Shown here: positions 46,249 through 54,902 of the stretch, piece by piece
Layout: each line of letters starts with the position of its first letter
Numbering within the stretch: the first letter of the stretch is position 1
Assembly (NCBI RefSeq): GCF_035982055.1
Contig: NZ_CP108427.1
Coordinates: 8,307,001 to 8,371,000 of the forward strand
Length of the DNA stretch: 64,000 nucleotides
Direction: 5' to 3'
Origin: Streptomyces sp. NBC_01288
Lineage (GTDB): Bacteria > Actinomycetota > Actinomycetes > Streptomycetales > Streptomycetaceae
Notes under the pieces: model-generated
The model's database searches: none
Seen by the model: only the letters and a program-made list of their open reading frames with translations
What the model was told of the DNA's origin: nothing
Position numbers and translations under genes: made by a program

Positions 46249-47583
46249 ATGACACGCGCCATCTCCCTGCACGACGTGAGCAAGGCCTACGCGCGGGGCC
46301 CCCGCGTGGTGGACCGGCTGTCGCTGGACATCGCGCCGGGGGAGTTCCTCGTCCTGCTCGGGCCGTCCGGGTGCGGCAAGTCGACCGTGCTGAGGATGAT
46401 CGCCGGCTTGGAGCAGATCACCGAGGGGGAGTTGAGGCTCGACGGCGAGTACTCCAACGAACTCGCCCCGTCCGAACGGGACATGGCGATGGTGTTCCAG
46501 AACTTCGCCCTCTACCCGAGCATGACCAGCCGCGACAACATCGGCTTCCCGCTGCGCATCGAGACGCCCGGCGAGGACCCGCGAGCCCGCGTCGACGCCA
46601 CCGCCCGCATGCTGGGCATCGAGGACCTCCTGGAACGCTTTCCCGGCCAGCTCTCCGGCGGCGAACGCCAGCGCGTCGCGATGGGCCGCGCGATCGCCCG
46701 CCACCCCTCCGCGTTCCTCATGGACGAGCCGCTCTCCAACCTCGACGCCAAACTCCGCAACCACCTCCGCGCCGAAATCTCCTCCCTCACCCGCAAGTTG
46801 GGCGTCACCACGGTCTACGTCACCCACGACCAGGCCGAGGCCATGTCGCTCGGCGACCGGGTCGCCGTGCTGCGCGGCGGAGTCCTCCAGCAGGTCGGCA
46901 CCCCGCGCTCGGTGTACGCCCTGCCCCGCAACGTCTTCGTCGCCGCGTTCATCGGCACCCCCCGCATCAACCTCCTGCGCGGCCTGGTCCGGGCCCCGTT
47001 GGACGGCGCGATGACCATCAGCCTCGGCAAGCAGTACCTCCGGCTGCCCGAACCCCTGTGCCTGGACCACCAGTTGCTCCGTGTCCAGCAGGGCCGCGAG
47101 GTGATCGTCGGTCTGCGCTCCGAGGCCATCCGCATCGCCAAGCCCGCCGCCGCCCGCCCCGGCGAGGTGGTGATCAGCGGCCTGGTCGAGCACGTGGAGT
47201 TCCAGGGCCACGAGGTCCTCGTCCACTTCAACACCGGCTCCCGGCCCGCCGTCGTACCGGAGTTGGAGGCCCCGCGCCCCGCCCGCCCGGTCCGCCGCCG
47301 CAGACGCGAGGGCGGTGTCCTGAACCGGCTGCGGGGACGCGCGGGCGCACTGCGCGCCGGACGGGTGGTGGTCCTGGACCCCTCGGCGGCCCCGGAATCC
47401 GACCCCGTACCGCCCGAGGGCCGCCTCCCCGGCGACCTCGTCGTCCGCACCACCCCCGACATCGAACTCCGGCACGGCATGCAGGTCCCGCTCCTCGTCG
47501 ACATCGCCCACCTGTTCGTCTTCGACCAGCACGGCGAACGGATCTCCCCGGCCCCGGCGCGGCTGCCCGACCTGGAGGAGTGA
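46249..47583 (+). CDS. ABC sugar-importer type ATPase (MsiK/UgpC-like)
   Basis: A 444-residue ATPase: Walker A GPSGCGKSTVLRM (about 43-55), Q-loop VFQNFALYPSM, signature LSGGERQRVAMGRA, Walker B FLMDEPLSNLDAKL, and the switch His (YVTHDQAEAMSLGDR). The C-terminal TOBE/MalK-like regulatory region is disrupted by an Arg/Pro-rich insert of about 45 residues (PARPVRRRRREGG). Such multitask ATPases energise sugar importers whose permeases are encoded elsewhere; none is present here. The insert is unusual for the family. Confidence 0.88.
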   Translation: MTRAISLHDVSKAYARGPRVVDRLSLDIAPGEFLVLLGPSGCGKSTVLRMIAGLEQITEGELRLDGEYSNELAPSERDMAMVFQNFALYPSMTSRDNIGFPLRIETPGEDPRARVDATARMLGIEDLLERFPGQLSGGERQRVAMGRAIARHPSAFLMDEPLSNLDAKLRNHLRAEISSLTRKLGVTTVYVTHDQAEAMSLGDRVAVLRGGVLQQVGTPRSVYALPRNVFVAAFIGTPRINLLRGLVRAPLDGAMTISLGKQYLRLPEPLCLDHQLLRVQQGREVIVGLRSEAIRIAKPAAARPGEVVISGLVEHVEFQGHEVLVHFNTGSRPAVVPELEAPRPARPVRRRRREGGVLNRLRGRAGALRAGRVVVLDPSAAPESDPVPPEGRLPGDLVVRTTPDIELRHGMQVPLLVDIAHLFVFDQHGERISPAPARLPDLEE

Positions 47584-47603
47584 CCCCCGGTACGGATAGG
47601 TGC

Positions 47604-48056
47604 ATGACCCTGCACTTCACCCGAAACCGGGCAGCCCTCGCGACCGCCGGCCTCCTCCTCGCCGCCGCGGCCCCCACCGCCTACGCGAGCCTCGACGCGG
47701 AAACCGCTCCCGCGCCGACGCGCGGAACGCCGTACGTCGAGACGCGGCTCTTCTTCGGAACCGAGCGGCCGGACGGCGGACCGGCCGTCAGCGACCGGCA
47801 GTTCATGGCCTTCGTCGACAAGGAGGTCACGCCCGACTTCCCGAACGGGCTCACCGTGCAGAACGGGCGCGGGCAGTGGCGGGACGCGAACGGGAGGATC
47901 GAGAAGGAGCGGTCGTACGAGCTGATCCTGCTGTATCCGGTGACGGCGGCCGGTGCGAACGACCGGAAGATCGAGGAGGTCCGGCGGGCCTACGAGAAGG
48001 CCTTCCGGCAGGAGGCGGTGGCCCGGGTGGACGACCGGACCCGGGCCGATTTCTGA
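47604..48056 (+). CDS. Secreted DUF3574 protein
   Basis: A 150-residue exported protein. The signal peptide is about 1-28 (cleavage near AYA) and the rest is DUF3574: ETRLFFGTERPDGGPAVSDRQFMAFVDKEVTPDFPNGLTVQNGRGQWRDANG, then YELILLYP. Function unknown; the fold looks like a small alpha/beta domain related to nucleoside-diphosphate kinase-like or ferredoxin-like proteins, which is speculative. It is separated by 20 bp from the ABC ATPase and likely co-transcribed. Confidence 0.85.
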   Translation: MTLHFTRNRAALATAGLLLAAAAPTAYASLDAETAPAPTRGTPYVETRLFFGTERPDGGPAVSDRQFMAFVDKEVTPDFPNGLTVQNGRGQWRDANGRIEKERSYELILLYPVTAAGANDRKIEEVRRAYEKAFRQEAVARVDDRTRADF

Positions 48057-48118
48057 GGTGTCCGCACCCTGGCCGCCACGGTCTCCGCGTGTCTGTGACC
48101 CGGGTCTCTGGCGCCGGA

Positions 48119-48137
48119 AAACTAACATCGCTAGTTT
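48119..48137. promoter_or_regulatory. TetR operator copy 1 (aldehyde dehydrogenase operon)
   Basis: AAACTAACATCGCTAGTTT, a 19-bp dyad with AAACTA/TAGTTT arms, 39 bp before the aldehyde dehydrogenase start. It matches a second copy at 53614-53632 at 15 of 19 positions; that copy lies beside a TetR gene. Confidence 0.75.
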
Positions 48138-48176
48138 GTGGGGCGGACGACGACGTCACGCCCGGGAGGCAGCACG

Positions 48177-49565
48177 ATGAAGGCACACGACGGCATGTAC
48201 ATCGACGGCGCCTGGCGCCCCGCCGCGAGCGGGGAGACCATCGACGTGGTGAACCCGGTCGACGAGCAGGTGATCGACCGCGTCCCGGCCGGCACCGCCG
48301 CCGACGTCGACGCCGCCGTACGCGCCGCCCGTGCCGCCCTCCCGGGCTGGGCCGCGACCCCGCCCGCCGAACGCGCCGCCCAACTCGCCTCGCTGCGGGA
48401 CGTGTTGGCGGCCCGCAAGGACGAGATCGCCGAGACGGTCACCGCCGAACTGGGCTCACCGCTCGCCTTCTCGCAGGCCGTCCACGCGAGCGTGCCGATC
48501 GCGGTCGCGGGTTCGTACGCCGAACTCGCCGCGACCCACGCCTTCGAGGAGAAGGTCGGCAACTCGACGGTCTACCAGGAGCCCATCGGCGTGGTCGGCG
48601 CGATCACCCCCTGGAACTACCCCCTCCACCAGATCGTCGCCAAGGTCGCCCCCGCCCTCGCGGCAGGCTGCACGGTGGTGCTCAAGCCCGCCGAGGACAC
48701 CCCGCTCACCGCCCAGTTGTTCGCCGAGGCGGTCGACGAGGCGGGCATCCCGGCCGGTGTCTTCAACCTCGTCACCGGCCTCGGCCCGATCGCCGGCCAG
48801 GCCCTCGCCGAACACCCCGGCGTCGACCTGGTCTCCTTCACCGGCTCCACCGCTGTGGGCCGCCAGATCGGCGCGACGGCGGGTGCCGCGGTGAAGAAGG
48901 TCGCCCTCGAACTCGGCGGCAAGTCCGCCAACGTCATCCTCCCGAGCGCCGACCTCGCCAAGGCCGTCAACGTCGGCGTCGCCAACGTGATGTCCAACTC
49001 CGGCCAGACATGCAGCGCTTGGACCCGCATGCTCGTCCACCGCGACCAGTACGAAGAGGCGGTGGAACTGGCCGCGACGGCCGTCACCAAGTACGGCTCC
49101 CGCATCGGCCCGGTCGTGAACGCCAAGCAACAGGCCAGGGTGCGGAGTTACATCGAGAAGGGGGTCGCGGAGGGCGCCCGACTGGTGGCCGGCGGCCCCG
49201 AATCCCCTTCCGGGCAGGGCTACTTCATCAGCCCGACCGTCTTCGCCGACGTCACCCCCGACATGACGATCGCGCAGGAGGAGATCTTCGGCCCGGTCCT
49301 CTCGATCCTCCGCTACGACGACGAGGACGACGCCGTGCGCATCGCCAACGGCACGGTCTACGGCCTCGCGGGCGCGGTGTGGGCCGGTGACGAGGCGGAA
49401 GCGGTCGCGTTCGCGCGGAGGTTGGAGACCGGGCAGGTGGACATCAACGGCGGGCGGTTCAACCCCCGTGCCCCGTTCGGGGGTTACAAGCAGTCGGGCG
49501 TGGGCCGGGAACTGGGCGCGCACGGCCTGTCCGAGTACCTCCAGACCAAGTCCCTTCAGTTCTAG
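48177..49565 (+). CDS. NAD(P)-dependent aldehyde dehydrogenase
   Basis: A 462-residue aldehyde dehydrogenase that oxidises an aldehyde to the acid. Cofactor motif TPWNYPLHQIVAKVAPALAAG, FTGSTAVGRQI loop, general base in LELGGKSANVIL, catalytic Cys in SNSGQTCSAW, and a complete C-terminal arm. The ATG at 48177 has GGGAGG nine bases upstream. The next gene is an alcohol dehydrogenase 29 bp on, so the pair would convert an alcohol to the acid, or the reverse. The promoter carries a TetR operator, suggesting the pair belongs with the acyl-CoA dehydrogenase regulon. Confidence 0.93.
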   Translation: MKAHDGMYIDGAWRPAASGETIDVVNPVDEQVIDRVPAGTAADVDAAVRAARAALPGWAATPPAERAAQLASLRDVLAARKDEIAETVTAELGSPLAFSQAVHASVPIAVAGSYAELAATHAFEEKVGNSTVYQEPIGVVGAITPWNYPLHQIVAKVAPALAAGCTVVLKPAEDTPLTAQLFAEAVDEAGIPAGVFNLVTGLGPIAGQALAEHPGVDLVSFTGSTAVGRQIGATAGAAVKKVALELGGKSANVILPSADLAKAVNVGVANVMSNSGQTCSAWTRMLVHRDQYEEAVELAATAVTKYGSRIGPVVNAKQQARVRSYIEKGVAEGARLVAGGPESPSGQGYFISPTVFADVTPDMTIAQEEIFGPVLSILRYDDEDDAVRIANGTVYGLAGAVWAGDEAEAVAFARRLETGQVDINGGRFNPRAPFGGYKQSGVGRELGAHGLSEYLQTKSLQF

Positions 49566-49594
49566 CAAGTTCCAGCACCGTCAGGAGGCCTCAC

Positions 49595-50677
49595 ATGGTT
49601 CGCGCCGCCGTACTGCCCGCCGTGGGCGCTCCGTTGGAGATCGCGGAGATCGATCTCCCGGACCCCGGTCCCGGCCAGGTCCGCATCCGCCTCGCCGCCG
49701 CCGGGGTCTGCCACTCCGACCTGTCCCTCTCCGACGGCACCATGCGGGTGCCGGTCCCGGCGGTCCTGGGCCACGAGGGCGCGGGCACGGTCGTAGCCGT
49801 AGGGGAAGGCGTCACCCACGTCTCACCCGGCGACCCCGTCATCCTCAACTGGGCCCCGTCCTGCGGCACGTGCCACGCCTGCACCCTCGGCGAGGTCTGG
49901 CTCTGCGCCAACGCCCTCAACGGCGCCGCCGACGTCTACGCCCACCGCACCTCCGACGGCAGCGACCTCCACCCCGGCCTGAACGTGGCCGCGTTCGCCG
50001 AGGAGACGGTCGTATCGGCGTCCTGCGTCCTGCCGCTCCCGGAGGGCATCCCCCTCACCGACGCGGCCCTCCTCGGCTGCGCGGTCCTCACCGGCTACGG
50101 CGCGATCCACCACTCGGCGCGGGTCCGGGAGGGTGAGACGGTCGCGGTCTTCGGCGTCGGCGGAGTAGGACTGTCGACCCTCCAGTCGGCCCGGATCGCG
50201 GGTGCCACGACGATCGTCGCCGTCGATGTCTCCCCGGAGAAGGAGGAGTTGGCGCGCGCGGCCGGGGCGACGGACTACGTGGTCGCCTCCGAGAACACGG
50301 CCCGGGAGATCCGCGCCCTCACCGGAAAACAGGGCGTCGACGTCGCGGTGGAGTGCGTGGGCCGCGCGGTCACCATCCGCACGGCCTGGGAGTCCACCCG
50401 CAGAGGCGGACGTACGACAGTCGTAGGCATCGGCGGCAAGGACCAGCAGGTCACCTTCAACGCCCTCGAACTCTTCCACTGGGGACGGACGTTGAGCGGC
50501 TGCGTCTACGGCAACTCCGACCCGGCCAAGGACGTCCCGGTGCTCGCCGAACACGTCCGCGCCGGACGCCTGGACCTGGGAGCGCTGGTGACGGAACGGA
50601 TTGCCCTGGAGGGGATCCCGGCGGCGTTCGAGAACATGGTGGCGGGGAAGGGCGGACGGGCCCTGGTCATCTTCTGA
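49595..50677 (+). CDS. Zinc-dependent alcohol dehydrogenase (MDR family)
   Basis: A 360-residue medium-chain dehydrogenase. Catalytic Zn ligands come from VCHSDLS (Cys/His) and GHEGAGTVV. The four-Cys structural zinc loop is SCGTCHACTLGEVWLC. The NAD motif is FGVGGVGLSTLQSA (about 187-200), followed by VAVDVS with an acidic residue favouring NAD over NADP. It forms an operon with the aldehyde dehydrogenase. The likely combined role is oxidation of an alcohol such as a fatty or terpenoid alcohol; the substrate is not determined. Confidence 0.92.
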   Translation: MVRAAVLPAVGAPLEIAEIDLPDPGPGQVRIRLAAAGVCHSDLSLSDGTMRVPVPAVLGHEGAGTVVAVGEGVTHVSPGDPVILNWAPSCGTCHACTLGEVWLCANALNGAADVYAHRTSDGSDLHPGLNVAAFAEETVVSASCVLPLPEGIPLTDAALLGCAVLTGYGAIHHSARVREGETVAVFGVGGVGLSTLQSARIAGATTIVAVDVSPEKEELARAAGATDYVVASENTAREIRALTGKQGVDVAVECVGRAVTIRTAWESTRRGGRTTVVGIGGKDQQVTFNALELFHWGRTLSGCVYGNSDPAKDVPVLAEHVRAGRLDLGALVTERIALEGIPAAFENMVAGKGGRALVIF

Positions 50678-50696
50678 GGGCTGCCGGGAGCGCCGG

Positions 50697-51665
50697 TCAC
50701 TTTCCGACGGGCGCTTCCTCGGGCGGCGGCTCGACCGCGATCACCGGAGCCGCCGCCGCATCCGTACTGCTTCCGGCTCCCGCCTTCCGCGCCCGGGACC
50801 GCGACACCGCCACGCCCGCCAGACACAGCACGCCACCCCCCAGCGTGAGCAGCCCCGGCACCTCGCCGAGCGCCAGCCACGACATCAGGACGACCAGCGC
50901 GGGCACCGCGTACGTGGTCGCGCCCATCTTGCTGGCGGTCGTCCGGGCGAGGGCGTACGCCCAGGTGGTGAAGGCGACGGCGGTCGGGAAGACGCCCAGG
51001 TAGACCATGTTGAGGGTGGCGGAGAGGGGCGCGTCGCCGGCCTGCCCGACAAGCTGCCCGGCGAACGGCAGACACATCACGGCGCCGACGAGACACCCGA
51101 ACGTAGTCACCTGGAGCGCGCTCGCCCTCGCCAGGGCCGGCTTCTGGGCGACGACCCCGCCGGCGTACGCGACCGCAGCGAGCAGACACAGCACCACACC
51201 GAGCACGGACGACCCGCCGCCGCCCGACATCGAAAGACCCACGGTCACCGCACCGGCGAACGACACCGCCATCCCCGCCAGCAGCCGCGGCGGCATCGCG
51301 TCACCGAGCAGCCGCGAGCCGAGCAGGGCGATGAGGATCGGCCCGATGTTCACGACGAGGGCGGCGGTACCGGCGTCGACCTGCTGCTCGCCCCAGTTCA
51401 GGACGACCATGTAGAACCCGAACCACAGCACGCCGGAGATCGCGATCCCCCGCCACGCGGACCGCGGCGGCACCCCTTCCCGCCGTACGAGAGAGATCAC
51501 CCCCAGCGCCAACGCCCCGCTCGCCAGCCGCCCCAGCGCCAGCGCGCCCGGCGAGTAGGCGGACCCCGCGCTCCGGATGGACACGAACGCGGAGGCCCAC
51601 AGCACGACGGTGACGACAGCGGCTGTGGCGGCTGCCCGTTCGGTACGGCGCGGGGATGTGGTCAT
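50697..51665 (-). CDS. EamA family (DMT) transporter
   Basis: A 322-residue exporter with ten predicted helices in two EamA halves (about 20-150 and 165-290; second half SSVLGVVLCLLAAVAYAGGVVAQK). The family exports amino acids or metabolites or extrudes drugs. It converges on the alcohol dehydrogenase (19 bp between stops) and is divergent from the amidase gene. The C-terminal tail is Pro/Glu-rich. Start ATG at 51665. Confidence 0.87.
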   Translation of the reverse strand: MTTSPRRTERAAATAAVVTVVLWASAFVSIRSAGSAYSPGALALGRLASGALALGVISLVRREGVPPRSAWRGIAISGVLWFGFYMVVLNWGEQQVDAGTAALVVNIGPILIALLGSRLLGDAMPPRLLAGMAVSFAGAVTVGLSMSGGGGSSVLGVVLCLLAAVAYAGGVVAQKPALARASALQVTTFGCLVGAVMCLPFAGQLVGQAGDAPLSATLNMVYLGVFPTAVAFTTWAYALARTTASKMGATTYAVPALVVLMSWLALGEVPGLLTLGGGVLCLAGVAVSRSRARKAGAGSSTDAAAAPVIAVEPPPEEAPVGK

Positions 51666-51830
51666 GCGTCCGAGAGTAGGCGGCGACAGGACCGCACCGC
51701 TGGCGGAAATCGGACGCGGTCGTCGGGGGAGGCGGACGCGGTCGTCGGGGAAAGTCCGTGCTGCCTATGGGGTCAGTTTTATTGCCTGTGAGGCTTGACG
51801 GCGGGCCCGGCCGACGGGCAGAGTCCGAAA

Positions 51831-51910
51831 CGCGCGCCGCCACGCGCCGCCACGCACCGCCACGCGCCGCCACGCACCGCCACGCGTCGCCAGGCACCGC
51901 CACGTACCGA
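51831..51910. repeat. Eight tandem 10-bp repeats before the amidase gene
   Basis: Eight decamers in register (type CACGCRCCGC, with drift at the 3' end) end about 19 bp before the amidase ATG. The 10-bp period equals one DNA helical turn, so every unit faces the same side. It is also readable as Arg/Ala/His-rich codons in the amidase frame, but no ribosome site supports that start. Confidence 0.72.
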
Positions 51911-51928
51911 CAGGTGAGGACGGGTCCG

Positions 51929-52861
51929 ATGAGCCACCACTCCGTACCGAAGCAAGTGCACCGCCTGTGGTCGCCGGACCACGAGCCCGTGCTGGAGGTC
52001 GAGGACGGCGACACCGTGTCGTTCGACCTCACCGAGGCCACGGACGGACAGTTCGACCCGACGTCGACCGTCGACGCGGTCGCGGGATTCGACTGGGACC
52101 GCGTCTACCCGCTCGCCGGCCCGATCATGGTCAAGGGCGCGGAACCGGGGGACGTCCTGGAGGTGGAGTTCCTGGAACTGCGGTCGGTCGACTGGGGTTG
52201 GACGGCCGTACTCCCCGGACTCGGCCTGCTCACCGAGGACTTCCCCGACGCCCACCTCCACCTGTGGGACCTGACCACCGGAGACACGGCCAACTTCCTC
52301 GACGTGGCCGACATTCCAATACGCCCCTTCTGCGGGGTAGTTGGAGTCTGCCCCGACGTCACCGAACCCCAAAGCGTCCTCCCCCCGGGCCACTTCGGCG
52401 GCAACGTCGACTGCAAGGACCTCGTCGTCGGCACCAAGCTCTACCTCCCGGTCCAGGTCCCCGGCGCCCGCCTCAGCCTCGGCGATCCCCACGCGGCCCA
52501 GGGCGACGGCGAGTTGTGCGTCAGCGCGATCGAGGCGTCCCTGTCCGGCGCGGCCCGCATCCGCCTGCACAAGGGCCGCCGCATCCCGGCCCCCCAATTC
52601 GAAACGACGGGCCCTCTCCGCGCGGACACCGCCCGAGCCGGCCACTACGCCACGATGGGCGTAGCCCCCGACCTCATGCACGCGGCCCAGGACGCGACCC
52701 GAGCCATGATCGACCACCTGGCCACCCACTACGGCCTCGCCCCGATCGACGCCTACGTCCTGTGCAGCGTCGCCGTAGACCTGAGAATCACAGAGGTGGT
52801 GGACGCCCCCAACTGGATAGTCACGGCCCACCTACCAAAGGCGATCCTCCGGGCACGATGA
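51929..52861 (+). CDS. Acetamidase/formamidase family enzyme
   Basis: A 310-residue member of the acetamidase/formamidase family, which hydrolyses short amides to acid and ammonia. Family features: the DLTEATDGQFDPTST region, GPIMVKGAEPGDVLEVEFLEL, PIRPFCGVVGVCPD, GHFGGNVDCKDL, GDPHAAQGDGELC and TMGVAPDLMHAA. The metal- and substrate-linked His/Asp/Cys residues of these motifs are all present. Start ATG at 51929; the upstream repeat area is excluded. The stop is followed by a REP-like element. Confidence 0.9.
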   Translation: MSHHSVPKQVHRLWSPDHEPVLEVEDGDTVSFDLTEATDGQFDPTSTVDAVAGFDWDRVYPLAGPIMVKGAEPGDVLEVEFLELRSVDWGWTAVLPGLGLLTEDFPDAHLHLWDLTTGDTANFLDVADIPIRPFCGVVGVCPDVTEPQSVLPPGHFGGNVDCKDLVVGTKLYLPVQVPGARLSLGDPHAAQGDGELCVSAIEASLSGAARIRLHKGRRIPAPQFETTGPLRADTARAGHYATMGVAPDLMHAAQDATRAMIDHLATHYGLAPIDAYVLCSVAVDLRITEVVDAPNWIVTAHLPKAILRAR

Positions 52862-52885
52862 AGACTAGGGGCGCGTTACTTTTTA

Positions 52886-52912
52886 GGGGCGCGGGGAACT
52901 GCGCGACCAGCC
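52886..52912. repeat. Streptomyces REP-like element (copy C, core)
   Basis: The 27-bp core of copy B recurs here with one mismatch, next to a direct repeat TAGGGGCGCG (52866-52875 and 52884-52893). It lies between convergent amidase and TetR genes. Confidence 0.72.
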
Positions 52913-52944
52913 ACGACGTGCCGGCACGAGACAGACGACGGAAC

Positions 52945-53586
52945 CTAACCGTCCCGCCGCATCCCCTCGAACTGCCCGGCCAACCCATCCAGCAGCGCAG
53001 CCAGCCCCACCTCAAACGCCCGCTCATCCACCTTCTCCTGCTGCTCGGCAAGAAGATGAGCCTGCCCAAGATGCGGATAGTCGGCAGGGTCGTACGCACT
53101 CTGGTCGTCCACAAACCCCCCAGCGAACGACCCCAACGCCGACCCCATGATGAAGTACCGCATCAACGCCCCGATAGACGTGGCCTGCGCCGCAGGCCAC
53201 CCCGCATCGACCATGGCGCCATAGACCGCATCCGCAAGCCGCAACCCAGCCGGCCGCCGCCCCGGCCCGGTAGCCAGCACCGGCACGATGTTCGGATGAT
53301 CCCGCAGCGCGGACCGATACGACACGGCCCAGTCACGCAGCGCCGTACGCCAGTCCCGCCCGTCCTCGAACATCGACAGATCGACCTGCGCGCTCACCGA
53401 GTCGGCGACCGCTTCCAGGATCTGGTCCTTCGTGCGGAAGTGGTTGTACAGCGAGGGCCCGCTCACCCCCAACTCGGCAGCGAGCCGACGCGTGGACACG
53501 GCCGCGAGGCCCTCCGCGTCCACCAGCACACGCGCCGTCTCGACGATCCGGTCGGTGCTGAGGAGGGGCTTGCGCGGTCGGGCCAT
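52945..53586 (-). CDS. TetR family regulator of the adjacent acyl-CoA dehydrogenase
   Basis: A 213-residue TetR protein. The HTH covers about 9-57 (STDRIVETARVLVDAEGLAAVSTRRLAAELGVSGPSLYNHFRTKDQIL). The C-terminal ligand domain is of the TetR_C type often found near acyl-CoA genes. ATG at 53586 (MARPRKPLL). A 19-bp dyad lies 28 bp upstream, between this gene and the divergent acyl-CoA dehydrogenase, and a closely related dyad precedes the aldehyde/alcohol dehydrogenase operon 5.5 kb away. It therefore probably controls both units and itself, responding to an acyl-CoA or related ligand. Confidence 0.88.
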   Translation of the reverse strand: MARPRKPLLSTDRIVETARVLVDAEGLAAVSTRRLAAELGVSGPSLYNHFRTKDQILEAVADSVSAQVDLSMFEDGRDWRTALRDWAVSYRSALRDHPNIVPVLATGPGRRPAGLRLADAVYGAMVDAGWPAAQATSIGALMRYFIMGSALGSFAGGFVDDQSAYDPADYPHLGQAHLLAEQQEKVDERAFEVGLAALLDGLAGQFEGMRRDG

Positions 53587-53613
53587 GGCGCACATAGTAG
53601 GGCTGCGAGAGTC

Positions 53614-53632
53614 AAACTAGCAGTGCTAATTT
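53614..53632. promoter_or_regulatory. TetR operator copy 2 (regulator/acyl-CoA dehydrogenase)
   Basis: AAACTAGCAGTGCTAATTT, 19 bp, in the divergent promoter region. Compared with copy 1 (48119-48137) it follows the consensus AAACTA(A/G)CANNGCTA(G/A)TTT. Confidence 0.78.
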
Positions 53633-53690
53633 AAATGTGCAGCAGTCGATGTACGGCCTTCCACTTGCCTTCTACTTGGGGTGACGCGCA

Positions 53691-54842
53691 ATGAACCTGG
53701 AGCTCAGCGAGGAGCAGGAGGCCGTACGGCGGCTCGCCAAGGACTTCGTGGACCGCGAGATCGCCCCGCACGTGATCGCCTGGGACCGCGCGGAGGAGGT
53801 CGACCGCTCGATCGTCAAGAAGCTCGGCGGAGTCGGCTTCCTGGGACTGACGATCGACGAGGAGTACGGCGGCTCGGGCGGCGACCATCTCGCGTACTGC
53901 CTCGTCACCGAGGAACTCGGCCGCGGGGACTCCTCCGTGCGCGGCATCGTGTCCGTGTCGCTGGGGTTGGTGGCCAAATCGATCGCGGCCTGGGGGAACG
54001 AGGAGCAGAAGCGGCGCTGGCTGCCGGGGCTCACCTCCGGCGAGTACGTCGGCTGCTTCGGCCTCACGGAACCCGGCACCGGTTCCGACGCCGGCAACCT
54101 CATCACCCGCGCGGTCCGCGACGGCGACGACTACGTCATCAACGGCACCAAGATGTTCATCACGAACGGCAGTTGGGCCGACGTAGTACTCCTCTTCGCA
54201 CGCTCGACCGACGCCCCCGGCCACAAGGGCGTCTCCGCCTTCCTCGTGCCGACCGGCACCCCCGGTCTGACCCGCCGCACGATCCACGGCAAGCTCGGCC
54301 TGCGCGGCCAGGCCACCGCCGAACTCGTCCTCGAAGACGTCCGTGTCCCCGCCTCCACGATGATCGCCCCCGAGGGCAAGGGCTTCTCGGTCGCCATGTC
54401 GGCGCTGGCGAAGGGCCGGATGTCGGTCGCGGCGGGCTGCGTCGGCATCGCCCAGGCCGCGCTTGACGTGGCGGTCCGCTACGCCGGTGAGCGCGAGCAG
54501 TTCGGCAAGTCCATCGCCCAGCACCAGCTCGTCCAGGAACTGATCAGCGACATCGCCGTCGACGTGGACGCGGCCCGCCTGCTGACCTGGCGGGTCGCCG
54601 ACCTGATCGACCGGGGCCTGCCCTTCGCCACCGAGTCCTCCAAGGCCAAGCTCTTCGCCTCGGAGGCGGCCGTCCGCGCCGCCAACAACGCGCTCCAGGT
54701 CTTCGGCGGCTACGGCTACATCGACGAGTACCCCGCGGGCAAGCTGCTGCGCGACGCCCGCGTGATGACCCTCTACGAGGGCACCAGCCAGATCCAGAAA
54801 CTGCTCATCGGGCGCGCGCTGACGGGCGTTTCGGCGTTCTGA
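53691..54842 (+). CDS. Acyl-CoA dehydrogenase
   Basis: A 383-residue FAD flavoenzyme that introduces the alpha/beta double bond into an acyl-CoA. Signatures: CFGLTEPGTGSDAGNL, YVINGTKMFITNG and the C-terminal QVFGGYGYIDEYPAGKLLRDARVMTLYEGTSQIQ. The catalytic base is Glu363 (YEGT), the position used by short- and medium-chain dehydrogenases. The N-terminus begins MNLELSEEQEAVRRLAKDFVD, typical. It is the first gene of a plus-strand unit followed by YiaA/B; the promoter is shared with the TetR gene. Confidence 0.94.
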   Translation: MNLELSEEQEAVRRLAKDFVDREIAPHVIAWDRAEEVDRSIVKKLGGVGFLGLTIDEEYGGSGGDHLAYCLVTEELGRGDSSVRGIVSVSLGLVAKSIAAWGNEEQKRRWLPGLTSGEYVGCFGLTEPGTGSDAGNLITRAVRDGDDYVINGTKMFITNGSWADVVLLFARSTDAPGHKGVSAFLVPTGTPGLTRRTIHGKLGLRGQATAELVLEDVRVPASTMIAPEGKGFSVAMSALAKGRMSVAAGCVGIAQAALDVAVRYAGEREQFGKSIAQHQLVQELISDIAVDVDAARLLTWRVADLIDRGLPFATESSKAKLFASEAAVRAANNALQVFGGYGYIDEYPAGKLLRDARVMTLYEGTSQIQKLLIGRALTGVSAF

Positions 54843-54902
54843 GTACGTGAGTTGAGTATCTGTGCGGATGTCGTACGGGTCGTGGTCGCCGACGCTCGAC
54901 CC

